Assembly (NCBI GenBank): GCA_902806575.1
Contig: CADCXD010000001.1
Location: forward strand, 4,154,001-4,218,000
Direction of reading: 5' to 3'
Source: Jackrogersella multiformis
Lineage: Eukaryota; Ascomycota; Sordariomycetes; Xylariales; Hypoxylaceae
Length of the DNA: 64,000 bases
This document shows positions 23,426-34,955 of this stretch, piece after piece (the first letter of the stretch is position 1; each line of letters begins with the position of its first letter). Position numbers and translations under genes: made by a program. The notes under the pieces were generated by a model. The model did no database searches. It had not been told where the DNA came from and saw only the letters and a program-made list of their open reading frames with translations.

Positions 23426-24027
23426 GTTCAGACTTATTGAGTCTTGATGTAATGTTTCCGACTGACTGATGATGTAGATGAGTTGTCATGGTTTGTGGAT
23501 ATAGAGAATAGAAACGGCGAGAAATACTCAGTCTTATGGCAACAGGCAGTGCAGCTGTAATATACAGTAGGCTAAGTTTACCAAACGTACAGTAAGTACC
23601 TAACCAATCCGGTAGGTGGCAGGCAGGGAATAAGTAGTAAATTAAAAAATTATACAGAAAAATGAAATCCCAACCCCGGGATTCAAACCTGGATCTACGA
23701 CCCCTTGCGGGCCTAGGTAGAGGCCTTGTCAGTAACTTGTTGTACCTGGGTGTCAACCGCCGTGATAACCATTACACCAGGCTCGGCTGATTGATTTTTG
23801 TTGGAAATTTGTTAAAGTAAAGCAGTATATAAGGTTCAGAAACCAAAGACTTATGACATACCTCAAGGTTATTGGGGAAGGCTTCGTCGTTGATACACAT
23901 CTACGGCCTGGCGAATCGAATCGGATGACCTTACGCCAGTCCCTCTGCTGGTTCAACCATTTCCCCTCTGTCGCTTGGGCAATTATGTTTCGGTTTCTTT
24001 TTCTTCTACTTCATTTCCTATGACAAG
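23426..24027. other. intergenic holding a tRNA-like unit
   Basis: No protein gene. The tRNA-like element at 23669-23786 is listed separately. Confidence 0.5.
23669..23786 (-). tRNA. tRNA-like sequence (Val-type?) with extra internal bases, probably pseudogene
   Basis: On the minus strand box A TGGTGTAATGG (23779-23769) and box B GGTTTGAATCC (23689-23679) are both good. The 7-bp ends CCGAGCC and GGTTGGG pair with one mismatch and one G-T. The T stem CCAGG/CCCGG has one mismatch, the D stem forms, and a T5 run follows downstream. A TTGAC segment could carry a GAC (Val) anticodon, but the anticodon stem is one base short on its 5' side and about 45 extra bases separate the halves. It is either an intron-containing tRNA with damage or a tRNA-derived relic. 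Confidence 0.35.
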
Positions 24028-25820
24028 GTGCTTAGCACCAAGTTCATGACCTACAATTCCACTGCTCTGAAGCCTGCACGTTCTTGTTGGTCGTGGTACA
24101 ATATAGTGGCAATATCCATCGCTCAGCATATTGGCGCGGTCGTAGATGCCACTGCCGGCTCGCCAAAGAGACGAGACTACCTAGTGGACGAGATGGGCTT
24201 GCCTGCCGGCTATGTCTTTACTCCCGTGACGAGTCTTTTGTCGACGACTTGAACAATGTTACAAGTGGGCGAGGAGTTGATATTGGCCTCAACTCGCTCA
24301 TTGGCGACCTGATGCATGCTAGATGGTCTTGGATAGTTAATTTTAGAAGGTTTGTAGAAATTGGTAAGCGTGGATTGACGGATTGTGGCAAAATAGCTAT
24401 GGACGTTTTCTCTAGGAATGCGACTTTTACTGGTTTCGACATCACCGAGTTGTTTTTCAGCGATAACCAGTACCATAAGGATACTTACGCCAGGTAAGCT
24501 GACTACACCGAAAATCGTATTTCGGCCCCCTTTCTTAGTTCAGTGCTGACTGATGGTCACTACAGGTTAATGAAAGACATTATCGAAATGTGCCGATCAG
24601 GACAAATTAGACTACTGCCGAGGACGACATTTGACGTATCGGAAATTACCGAGGCATACCGTTATTTCTCTTCTCAGGATCGGATTGGGAAGGTTGTAAT
24701 CTCCCTTGAGAATCCCGCAAGTCAGACTCCAGTAGGTTTCGGCGAATAGGTTTCAGCTTCGCCTTAGCTTTATTTCCTTTTTTTCAACTTGCTGTCTCTC
24801 CGGCTCATCCAAAGTGGCGGTGAGAAGTGTGTTTCTCGGGTTGAGGATATTGATTCTAATTCAATTACGTTTGTCCCATCACGATATCGAACAACTTTCG
24901 ATCCCAAGAAGGTATACCTTCTTGTGGGCTGCTTGGGAGGGTTAGGACATTGTCTGAGCGCCCGGATGATGGAACGAGGCGCACGAAGCTTTGTATTTCT
25001 GGGGAGATCCGGCAGCGATAAACCAAAGGCGAGGGAACTCGTTACCTGCCTCGAGCGTGACGGAGCACAGGTTACTGTAGTCCGCGGGGATGTCACGTAT
25101 GCTGCCGACGTGTGTGCCGCAAACGCTTTCCTCGACGCCTTTGCCTATTGGCGCCGGAAGCAAGGCAAAATAGCTGCATCGATAGGTCTGGTATGATCTC
25201 CGATATAGGATACCTACATGTAAATCCCACGATAGAAGCTTTATTGCTGCGGAGGTGGGTTTCAACCGTTGAACGAAGATGAGTTCCTCCAGGTGATTGA
25301 TCTCGGTATAAGTGGAGAAGGGTGCAAGTTGGAAAAGCAAACCGCTACCGCGTCACACATGCTCACCGGCATGGAGACCTTGGGGGTTCGCAAGCTCCTT
25401 AATGAGGGTTTCGAGGTGACGCATATAGTCATGGACGATCAACGCTCGGCCATACTCTCGCTTGCGTTGGAAAACGACGAGGGGACCTGGGATGAGAAAA
25501 AAGGAAGCTCAGCCGAGCTGTTAGGTCGGCTATCAGCTACTTCTCCTTGGCGTAAGTCAGTCCCACAGAGGAACGCCATCATTCTGATGGTGGAAGCTGA
25601 TGCCTCTTCCCTCTAAGCTTCGACAATGTGGACTATCGGGAAGCGTTTCTCTAACTTGATCCTCATGCCTCTGGACCAAATCGACGACCGCAAATCCTTA
25701 GTGCAGTTTGGAGTGAATAGTATGATCGCATCTGAGTATCAGACCTGGTTCTGGAATACCTTCAAGGTTCATGAGTTCCTAGAAAGACTTGTACGTGGTA
25801 GCGGTATTCGTGGAGGCTAA
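24028..25820 (+). pseudogene. 3' relic of a highly reducing polyketide synthase (ER-KR-ACP)
   Basis: Only the C-terminal part of an iterative type I PKS remains. The enoylreductase part reads IGAVVDATAGSPKRRDYL, then RDESFVDDLNNVTSGRGVDI and ITEAYRYFSSQDRIGKVVIS; one intron (24494-24565) is preserved. The ketoreductase starts YLLVGCLGGLG and RSFVFLGRSG. The acyl-carrier part reads MPLDQIDDRKSLVQFGVNSM, where the attachment serine is kept but the usual GVDS aspartate is Asn. Lesions: a missing base at about 24217-24221; an internal ketoreductase deletion near 25108-25114 that joins GDVTYAADV to CAANAFLDAFA and removes the Ser-Tyr active site; further single-base shifts near 25190 and 25255. 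No KS, AT, DH or methyltransferase was found upstream. Such PKS genes normally exceed 7 kb. Confidence 0.88.
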
Positions 25821-28643
25821 GCTTTTGGAAATGGGAGAGCTCGTATCGGATTGAGTTTTTTGATAACATAATAAGTTACTCTACCACAAGTTGCTTTCTA
25901 AAAACTGTATTTCTCATGAACTACGAGACCTTGGTCTCTTATTACTGCCAGAGCCGAATGTCACGTGATGGATACATACCTAGGTAATTAAGAGGGTACC
26001 TACCTGGTAAGATTTTGGGTTTTGAAACTGAAGTAAAAACCTACATAATACAACAACCATTGAACCACTACATCAATACCTACATACCTACCTAGGTACC
26101 TAGGTAGGTATAGCCCACGAAAGAACCTTGGAACGAAAAGCAGTAGAGTAGGTACGATATAGTAGGTACAACATGAAATATTAAGGTGCATTTTAGGTGT
26201 TCAGGGTATTCTAACTTCGTCGGGTCTAGACCTCGGAGATGACGCTAAAGGGACGCTAAGGGACCCCTAGTCATGCACAGGCCATACTTTCGGCTATGTG
26301 CCGGCGCGCTAAGCCTTATGTGGACTGAAAGCTTGTTTGAGCTCGTTGGGCACTTTCCCGCTTGCCAAGTGCTTTTGCTTTCGCTAGCTAGGTGCTTCCA
26401 AAGTTCCTAGGATCCATTGTATGAACTAATTCTACTATAGGTAATACCTACAACCTCATACCCGCCTCTTCCGCTCTTCCTGTCCGAAATACCTACTTCA
26501 TCACCAGACCTTTGATATTAAGTTGGAACGCTATTTACGTTGCGACGAAGTTCGACAATGTAGCACGCGCGGACACGGTGATCAGTTGGAGGAAGTTTAG
26601 AGAATGGAACCGCACGACGTCAAGTTTTACTACGCGCGTTCACTTGATGTCAATGAACGCATACCTACCTAGGTATACAGTATGTATACCTACTTACCTA
26701 GGTAGAGCATGCTCGAGGTAGATCCGTCTCGAGAGTGATTAAAACTCCTGACTCCGGTTGGTAGAACCGAGTACGGTCACCTGGGCCTTCAGATTTCTTA
26801 CCTACCTACCTAGGGTACCTAGGTAGGTATAAATCCAGTTCCTGTTGCCCATGCCACCGAAGCACGTCCGTGGCCGGGGTGGCGCATTCCGAGACTCTTC
26901 TATTTTAGGAGGTAGGTAAGTACCGGTAGGACTCGATAGCGTCAAGGGAGAAATAGAATCCCTTGCTGCCTCGATTGGCTAATTCGTACTCTATATGTAG
27001 GTACTATTCTCAATTCGTACTATACCTAATATTGCCGTTACCAGTTGTTACCTATTAGCCATGTAAGTGACACCTACATCCTACCTAGGTAGGTACGCAG
27101 GTAGAAGTAAAGTATTTCAAACCTGAAGTACCAGTGGTCATCCGACGTAGTTACATACCTACCTAGGTACCTATATGTACCCTATGTACCTAGGTAGGTA
27201 ATCGCAAAAGATGACCCTTTTTTCCGCAAGAATGTTTTCATTCTAGGCATTGTGCACATTGCGCATCTGTGGAAGAAGCATAGTACGCACTAGTATAGTC
27301 GCAAGCCTCCAGTCTTACCGACATGTACCTATCTACGTTGTACTATGCAGGATTGTACTATGTAGTAGATGTCGTATCTCGTCATGATAGCCTGTAGACT
27401 GATAGATGGATGTCTACCCCAGGTTGGCCGTTTCTTGTGCAGCAGCCTTCCCGAAAAGAGAGTTGTATTGTGGGACTTTGATTTGCTTCGGGGCATATGT
27501 ACATACCTAGGTACCTCATAAAATTGGAATCTAGAATGATGTCGACTCAAGCAATACCAAAATCTTGGACGGGAAGAGACCAACATACACGCATGTGCCA
27601 ATAAGTATCCCCGTCGGGAACCCGTAATACAGGATACACGTAGCCGAAAGGCGACTTACGGTAGACAGGTACTTGGTAAGTACGCTAGCGCGCCACACCC
27701 CCATACTCCCATACTTGAATTGAGTTTCGAGCGGAATAAAATGCCGGGCTTGTGCTACTTATCTGCTTACGTAAAGTACCTAGAAGTTTGCGGTTAAGGA
27801 CATATTAATAATCGTTGGGGTTCCTGGGTTCCGGGTTCCTTGCCCTTCTTTTGAGATTGGGTTTTACTTTTTATTCAAAACTCAAACCTCCAAACCATCC
27901 GGGCCATTTACCAATACACGGGCTACAATTAAAGTCTACAATTAAAGTCAATAGCAGCAGCCTTTATCTTTACCTTTATTAGCCCCTCTTTACCTTTATT
28001 AGCTACCTAGGTACCCAAGTACCTACCTACTACCAGGCTCTAGCTACCTAATCATTTCAGGCTCGGGCTAAGCACTTACGTAACCTACCTAGGGTACGCC
28101 CGCACAGGCCTCTTAAACGCCTACCTAAGTGTACTACCTACCTAGCCCGTATTAATAATAATTAAAAAGCTGGAAGATCATCTCTTGGCAATCGTTCCTA
28201 AAACCCAAGTCCCTTTTTTTATACCAAGCCTCTCCCACAGCTTGGCACATGCAACACCCAAGATCTTGGTGAGCATTCCCGAAAGCCAATTCTGACAATT
28301 CTATTTTGAAACTTCCTTGTTGCTCGCATATCACAACGGCGCCCTAGGTAGCCATAGGATGTCATAGGACTCCTATAAGGGGTTTTCAAACCTCATCGTC
28401 TCCCTATCGTCGATTGCGGCCCAACCGTTAACTGCGGGCTCTATTTACTAACAGAATAGGCTCTACTAAAATCTCCTGAATCGCTCGGAGACCGAACCAT
28501 TCACACCCCCGCGTCATCTCCTTCTTCATCTGCCTCATCCTCCTACCCCAACTTTACCACGAACGATCCGATAGTTGATGACGGGTTCTGTGTGGTGTCA
28601 TGTAAGGCACTCACGCCGTTGTCAGTTGAGACAAGTCGAATAG
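25821..28643. other. long intergenic region rich in TACCTAGGTA palindromes
   Basis: 2.8 kb without a supportable gene. ACCTAGGTA-type palindromes and their tandem extensions (TACCTACCTAGGTAGG) recur near 25978, 26080-26110, 26665-26705, 26805-26830, 27080-27095, 27158-27200, 27505-27515, 28005-28030 and 28083-28145. The 3' end is the palF upstream region. Confidence 0.6.
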
Positions 28644-31155
28644 ATGGGTTCCGACGCCGACAAAGCGCACAACTTGTCGCCCGACGACTCGCCTGCTAAA
28701 CCTTCCTTTTTCTCGCGTCTCACATCTCCCTTACGCTCCCGAACACGCAACCTTGCCGACTTCCATATTCGTCTCAAGGAACCTCATCGTCAATACTCCG
28801 CCGGCGACCATGTTAGGGGACACGTCATTCTTTCCGTCGTCAAGCCTATTCGCATAACGCACTTGACTGTCGCTTTGCACGGATTCGTTCGCGTCTACAA
28901 ACATGCTGGCGCTGGTGCGCAGCTTGGTCCCGTTAACCCCGCCGTAGTGTCCCACGATAGGAACCGAAACGTTCGATACTTCGGTAATGGACTTGCTTCG
29001 CTCTTCCAGGACGAACAGGTCTTGTGTGGCGAAGGGAGGTTGAAGCCTACAAGATTCGAATTCGAATTTGACCTAATATTTCCTTCCAAGGGGCTCCCGA
29101 GTAGTATTGATGTATGGCCCGTGTGCCTCCCGATCATCGCCGCCACTGAATCATGCTGATAATTAGCCTATATAGTTCGAAAGAGGAACCATATCATATA
29201 TGGCCACAGCTACCTTAACGCGACCGACTTCGATAGCCGCAACTTCTAGCTGCGAAACGAAAGTAGCGCTCGTCGAAAAGGTGGACATAGGCTTGCTCGA
29301 CCCCCCACGAGAACGAAAAGTATGCATGCAGACTTTACGAAGACGGCCTAAAAAGAGAAAGAAACCCGTACCAACGGTCGCATCAGTCGCCCAACGCGGG
29401 TCTTTATCGACAGAAACTCAGGAGCCGGCGTCTGACCTTGACTCTACGAGGGTGAACGAAAATTCAAACGGCAGCAATGTGAGTCTCGCCGAGGTAACAA
29501 CAACCGGGCCAAGTGGACTCAATCTACCTCGGAGTCCGTTGCGGAGCGATTTGATCCCGGGTGACCTCCAGAGCGAAATTAGTGGCGAGAGTGCTCTGAG
29601 CAACAACAGCGGCTCTAATAGTGTTAGGGGTGCTGATGCTAGTGGCGAGTCTGTCGCCGCAAGCAGGGCCTCAGGGAGTGATGAGAGGGAGATCAACGCT
29701 ACGGTCGAACTGCTGAAAGCGGGCTGTCTCCCCGGAGACATACTACCGGTGAAGATTAGAGTTGAGCATAATCGCCGTATAAAGAGTATGCACGGTGTCA
29801 TTGTCACACTCTATCGGCAGAGCCGTGTCGATTATTCACCGCCGATATCATTGTTTACCGCCGATATGCCTCAAGAGGAGGCTAAGCGGCTAGAACGCGA
29901 AGATTATTATCCAAGGTCAAGGACCGGCCTCGGCGGGCTGTCACTGTCCTCTGCTGGCTCTTGTAGTGTTTTCCGAAAGGACCTTTCTCAAGCGGTGGCA
30001 CCGCTTATTATCGATCCCGCTACTCTCACAGCCAACATAACAACTTCTGTTAGGGTCCCGGAGGATGTGTTTCCAAGCATAAAAAACGTTCCCGGGGGCC
30101 TTATTAGTTTCAAATACCACGTCGAAGTGGTACTGGACCTGGGCGGGAAGCTTGCTGGCCAATCGAGCGGGACCTCACAGCAAACAAGCAGGATAGGCAA
30201 TCTGGGAGTTACAGGTGGCAACCCTGCTTCGACAGCTGGGGCATACGACATAAAGCGACTTGCCAACTGGAACGGTACAATAGTAGATACTGATCACCTT
30301 AGACGCGAAAAAGGAGTTATATCCGTATCATTCGAGGTCGTAGTCGGGACTATGGATTCTAGCCGCTCGCGAGGCAAGTCTGTAGTGCGCCCAGCGCTGA
30401 CAGTGGACCCGCCACCATCTGAGGATGCCAACGCCGAGAATGATGAACTGAATTATACTTGGCAAAATGAATACGATGATGAAAATCACTACAGCGGAGA
30501 CTACACCCCTGGGGCCCCTGGGCAGGTTGAGCCGCCGCCCCAGGGCTATTTTCCGACTGGCGCCTCTCCCCAGACGTCGTACTATGACTTTCAGGATCGA
30601 GGGGTCCATGCCCCGGTTTATATACCACCACCTGAAGTGCCCGCCGAGAATGAATTATCGGAGAAAGAGCGCGTACGTCAGGCAGAGCAGAGGCTATTAC
30701 CTAGCCAACCGCCGCAACAGCCTTCTGAATCAGAAGCTGGCCCTTCACAGTCATTGGCGCCAAGCGAAGCTGTCGCCTTTCCCACTAATGCTATTAATCC
30801 TTCTAATAGACATATTTCATTACCAAGCCCGGGTGAGAATATCGGAGAAGGGCCATCAGCGCCCGCATTCGCAGACCTAACACCAACGGGTTCCCCGACG
30901 ACACATGCAGATGACAAGCAGGAGCTTGAGCGACGACGGCTGCTTCAGGAGGCAAGTGCGCCTCCAGAGGTCCCTGATGACTACGAGGTTGAGGGGCCAT
31001 CAGCACCATCCCTAGCTCAACCGAGGGCTCTAGAGCCGACAGCCCCAGCGCTTAACGATAGCCATAACTACGGATCGCCGGATTCCTACCACGATCTCGC
31101 TGGGCCTTCAGGGCAAACCACGGGTGCAGAACCATTGCCGAGATACGAGCGCTAA
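28644..31155 (+). CDS. palF: arrestin-related pH signalling protein PalF/Rim8
   Basis: Model join(28644..29111, 29176..31155), 815 aa. A stop codon stands directly before the ATG. The intron (gtatgg to atatag) joins SSID to FERGTISY in phase. The protein links the ambient-pH sensor PalH/Rim21 to the ESCRT machinery at the plasma membrane, upstream of PacC/Rim101 activation. The arrestin-N half includes FHIRLKEPHRQYSAGDHVRG and FDLIFPSKGLP. The arrestin-C half includes EINATVELLKAGCLPGDILPVKI. A long disordered tail follows with two PSAP motifs (GPSAPAF, GPSAPSL) and one PTAP motif (EPTAPAL), the type bound by the Vps23/TSG101 UEV domain, and it ends LPRYER. Low-complexity Ser/Gly insertion lies between the two arrestin halves. 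No lesion is seen. Confidence 0.88.
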
Positions 31156-31966
31156 GATAGGGCAAAGCGAGAGACCTTGGTTGCTCATGAATAGGACAAC
31201 ATTATGTGCGATTTCTTTTACCCGTGGTCGAAGGATTAGAACGGTATTCTGCTCCACCGACCATCTCAGACTAATACCCAGTTTGCGCTTCACTTTGAAT
31301 GTTGTATGATAACATCTTCGCACCTGAATTGGTGAACGGCCCCATTTAAAACAAGGCGTTTGAAATTTTTTCTATTGCATTTACTACTCTGCCTACATAC
31401 CTAGGTATGCACTGCAAGGGTGCCATGGTGGAGTTCCGATATAGGGTTTATATAGGTATGGGCTGCGGAAAGAGAAAAAAATATTTACATCTTTAACAAT
31501 CTTAGACCGTCGAACTAAGTGAAATATAGCAATCGAGGTTGGCATGAGCATGTAGTATAAAACTAGCTAACTGGCTATGTGCCCTAGATATTTGTCATGA
31601 AGCTATTGACTGGCGTGGCTTGGTATATTTTCTCGGCCTCGTAAAGCTGGTAGCAGCTTACTCCTAGCTAGACATCATGCTTCATCAACTCGTCAATGGA
31701 ATCCTGAATATGGGTTCAACCACATAGTCGAGTTGAAGAGGGCCTTTCCGGGTGCGTCGTGTACGAGCCGAACCCACAAAAACGAGTTTATCACCTCGCA
31801 CATCGCAGGCCAGGAACGTACCCTACATACATCCATGTTAACACGTAGCCAGGGTTTTAGCCAGGCGTCGCCGTCAGAGGAATCGAATACGGAGATGTAA
31901 CCGATAGTTAGCAGCCAAAGAAGGAGGTGCGAAGACCACGGCGGTGAAGAGCTGCTGCCACTGTCG
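31156..31966. other. intergenic, nothing recognised
   Basis: 3' side of palF and of the minus-strand pseudogene. One CATACCTAGGTATG palindrome near 31397-31410. No gene. Confidence 0.5.
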
Positions 31967-33018
31967 TTACCATGGGAATGGATTAGAGTTGAATTCTGGA
32001 ATGGGAGCCATGGTGTTGAGTAGGACTTCCTTTGGTAGCTTACTCCCTGTGGTGGCAGCGTGGTTTACGAGCGCGGTGAACTGTTTTGTTACGCGCTAGG
32101 CGGTTGCTATATCGGCATCTAGGATGCTAAGGAAGACTGATTCTTCAATGTTATCAATGAGCATGAGTGAAGGGGTACCATATGCGTATGAGGTGAAATC
32201 AGGGTATGGCCAGTAGGGTTCCCGCGTAAGGTCTGCGAAGAATAGGGGCTTGGCACCGCTGTGCAGGGCCATGCCTATATCGCACCTACATGTGGGCTAA
32301 CCCAGGTATGGTCTCCTAGCATAACAACCGAGAAACGATGGCAGAAGTGAAGAAGGACACGCGCGCATACCTGAGTATCTCAACTATAACCTTCACGTTA
32401 TCCCCCAGACCCACAAGCCCCCCTCCCAGATCGACGATTCGCCGCAGGCCCGACATGTGGTGCCTAACCGCCTGGTGCTCGCCCGTGATGTGTGCGTGAA
32501 AGGCGAGACACAGCACCACCGCGGCGGTGCCGGAGAGAAACTGCATCATGTCGTCGCGGGCCGGCACCTCGAGCCGTTCCCGCAGCAACCGCAGCGTCTT
32601 GGGCCCGTAGTCGATGCACGACTCCAGCGGGAAGAGGGCTTGCTTTGCGATGGTGGAGACTGCGATGGAGGGCGAAAGCCAGTGTTGGGAAAAGGGGGTC
32701 TGGTGGCTGGCTGGCTAGCTAGGTGGGTGAGTGGAGTGTAGGGCCACTTACATTGTATGATAACAAAACGGTAGGCTCGTCTATCGCATCTACAAACTGG
32801 GTGAGCGATGGGTCCGTATGGACCTTTTTGGGGATGGCAGGGAGGTACGCGCATTCACCATCAGGGCTTGAGCTGTTCTCATCCAGATCTACCACGACGC
32901 TATTGTACCGAGGACGCAGAGTTCTTCCGCGGTTCTTGCCCTTCATCACGTGGCTCCGGATCAACTTCCGCAGTTCGGGGTCGGGCTTCTTCCCGCCCGT
33001 CGACATTATGAAGGGCAT
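31967..33018 (-). pseudogene. fungal transcription-factor-like protein (no zinc cluster) with nonsense codon
   Basis: Exons complement(32752..33018), (32371..32699) and (31967..32285), in phase. The start MPFIMSTGGKKPDPELRKLI is typical of the large fungal group that keeps the fungal-specific transcription factor domain (Fungal_trans_2 type) but lacks the Zn2Cys6 cluster. Further conserved blocks are LLRERLEV, GEHQAVRHHMSGLRRIVDLGGG, KVIVEILR-CDIGMALHSGAKPLFF. In the last part TAG at 32096-32098 stands where a Trp is expected (DADIATA-x-RVTKQF), and a second stop soon follows. The single G-to-A change and the missing C-terminal region suggest a pseudogene, or a truncated protein of about 280 aa. 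Confidence 0.7.
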
Positions 33019-33888
33019 GCTTCCTCCTACTTGATGAGATAGCTGGAATTCAGCTATACTACGCATAAATGTGGAGCTTGTCGTGTGTCCCTCACTGGCC
33101 TTAGCCTCACCTGAGCCCTTGGCCTCCGGCGCCATGTCATCGAAGTCAGTAACACGTTTCGCACGGAGGTTAGGGATTCGAAACTGCGAACTTCTTATCC
33201 CGGCCGGTCGATTTATCCGCCACTGATCCAGTTGGCAGAATCTGACAGGCTTCCGCGCGTCGTATACCACAGTTTGGGATGTCTAGATCATTGTTCCGCA
33301 CCGGAGCTAAGCTTTGAGATTGTGTGCCTAGGCGAATATGACACCCCGAGAAACGAAACCGGTCAAGATTGATTGACTAGATGGGAAAGCAATCTATACT
33401 TGAGAAACTAGAGATCAATGGATATTTAACTAAGACTAGAATCGGTTTATAATCTACGAGTTACGAGTTGGTATTTAGGCGTACGCTTGTTGTAGGAGTG
33501 ACGCTAAACTCCGTGAGATCCAGTAAAGCTAATGCAGAGATTGTTTACCAATCCGGGTATAGCGTCAACGGTTCGATGAGACGCATGCCGTATTAAGATG
33601 GACGCGAGATCTGATTGGATAATACTGTATCCAATGATCCTTGTCTCATCTCATCGACCGTCTCTAGACTGAGCCTCTACTATGTCGTGTCGAGTCAGAG
33701 CATCATAACATTGTGTACGTAGACAGGGCTTGAGAATATTGTAACCACAACGATAGGTCCCTATATTATAATATATAAAACGACTAGTTTGCCAAATCGT
33801 GTCAGTTTGCTAAGTATTAACATTGTCAAGTCTCTTGGAAAAGTGTAAAATAACAGTATCATACCTTACTACATATATCAGTATCACG
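33019..33888. other. intergenic with a foldback sequence
   Basis: Contains the inverted repeat listed at 33569-33663. Otherwise no gene is recognised; an open frame continuing upstream of 33018 on the minus strand is probably leader. Confidence 0.45.
33569..33663. repeat. nested inverted repeat / foldback
   Basis: An inner perfect hairpin ATTGGATA (33614-33621) and TATCCAAT (33628-33635) lies inside outer arms ACGGTTCGATGAGA (about 33569-33582) and TCTCATCGACCGT (about 33650-33662), complementary except for one missing base. It could be a small foldback or MITE remnant, and no target duplication was identified. Confidence 0.45.
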
Positions 33889-34938
33889 ATGACCTCCTCG
33901 AAGGACTTACCGCCATGAGATATTCCATTCTTCCCGAATATTTTCGTCAAGAATCAATTCTGTACCAAACCTTCGAGACCACCAAAAACTACCGACCTCA
34001 CCGGAAAAGTCGCAATCATTACCGGGGCTAACACCGGTTTGGGATATGATGCTGTTAAGCAAATACTGTCACTGCGTCTATCTCACTTGATTATCGCTGT
34101 CCGAAGTAGTGAGAAAGGAGTAGCCGCTGCTGCCAAGCTCCGAGCTTAACACCTAAAGGCAGTGATTGAGGTTATGTTGTTAGATATGAGTCAGTATGGT
34201 TCCATTCAGGACTTCGTTCGGCATGTCGACAGCCAGCTTCCCCGTCTGGACTTCGTTATACTTAACGCTGGCTTGCCATCCTTCTCCTCCCTATCCTCAA
34301 GAGCAAGTCTCCTCCCGGCACACCGGGCTGACTGACAATCATCAACGCGGCCCTGGCACTAACCGCACCGCTGCCGACTACCGACGGCCACAAGTCCCTC
34401 CTCGCAGCTCTAGACGACCCCAAGCGCTTCGTCAGTTACACCGACAAGCAATACAACGTCTCCAAGGTGCTCGCCCAGATGTTCGCGTACAAGCTCATCG
34501 ACTACGTCTCCGCAGATGACGTCGTAGTGAATATAGTCTGCCTGGGCTTCGTCAAGGGCACCGAGCTAAGCCGCGATTCCAGCATCTCGTTAAAACTCGC
34601 GATGGCTGTGGTCGGGGGTGTGGCAGCGAGGAACGTGAGCGACGGTGCGTCGACGTACTTGGACGCCGTTTTGGTCAAGGGGAGGGAGTCGCATGGGTCG
34701 TTTATCACGAGCTGGAAGATCTCTCCGTAAGTTTTCCTTCCAATAGTTAACCCAGTTCCGTTGAATTGGGCTTCTTCTTTGCTAATATGAGAATTTCCCT
34801 TTGTTAAGATACAATTCTTTTATGTATACTCCCGAGGGCAGAGAGGCTGCAGATAGGTTGTGGCAGGAGACTATGAGCGAATTGGCGTTTGCTAATGTAA
34901 GTGGTATTTTGGAGTTTACTTATAAAGCACAATTATAA
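33889..34938 (+). pseudogene. third SDR pseudogene, abutting telomere-like repeats
   Basis: From the ATG at 33889 one frame shows TGKVAIITGANTGLG (cofactor motif), LLDMSQYGSIQDF and FVILNAG, interrupted in frame by TGA at 33916-33918 and TAA at 34147-34149. An internal deletion and frameshift near 34265-34290 removes roughly 30 residues. Another TGA follows, in LPILKSKSPPGTPG-x-LTIIN. The catalytic YNVSK, an intron (34727-34808) and the C-terminal block MYTPEGREAADRLWQETM remain. Several stops can be explained by single C-to-T changes of CGA or CAA codons. The frame ends at 34936-34938, inside the first bases of the CCCTAA tract. Confidence 0.8.
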
Positions 34939-34955
34939 CCCTAACCCTAACCCTC
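34936..34955. repeat. interstitial telomere-type repeats, CCCTAA strand
   Basis: Three TAACCC units (34936-34953) followed by the variant tcacc. Fungal telomeres are TTAGGG. On the plus strand CCCTAA is the orientation of a left chromosome end. Confidence 0.9.

Noticed and set aside
34936..34955. True chromosome end
   Set aside because: Only three repeat units and continuous genic sequence on both sides; interstitial.
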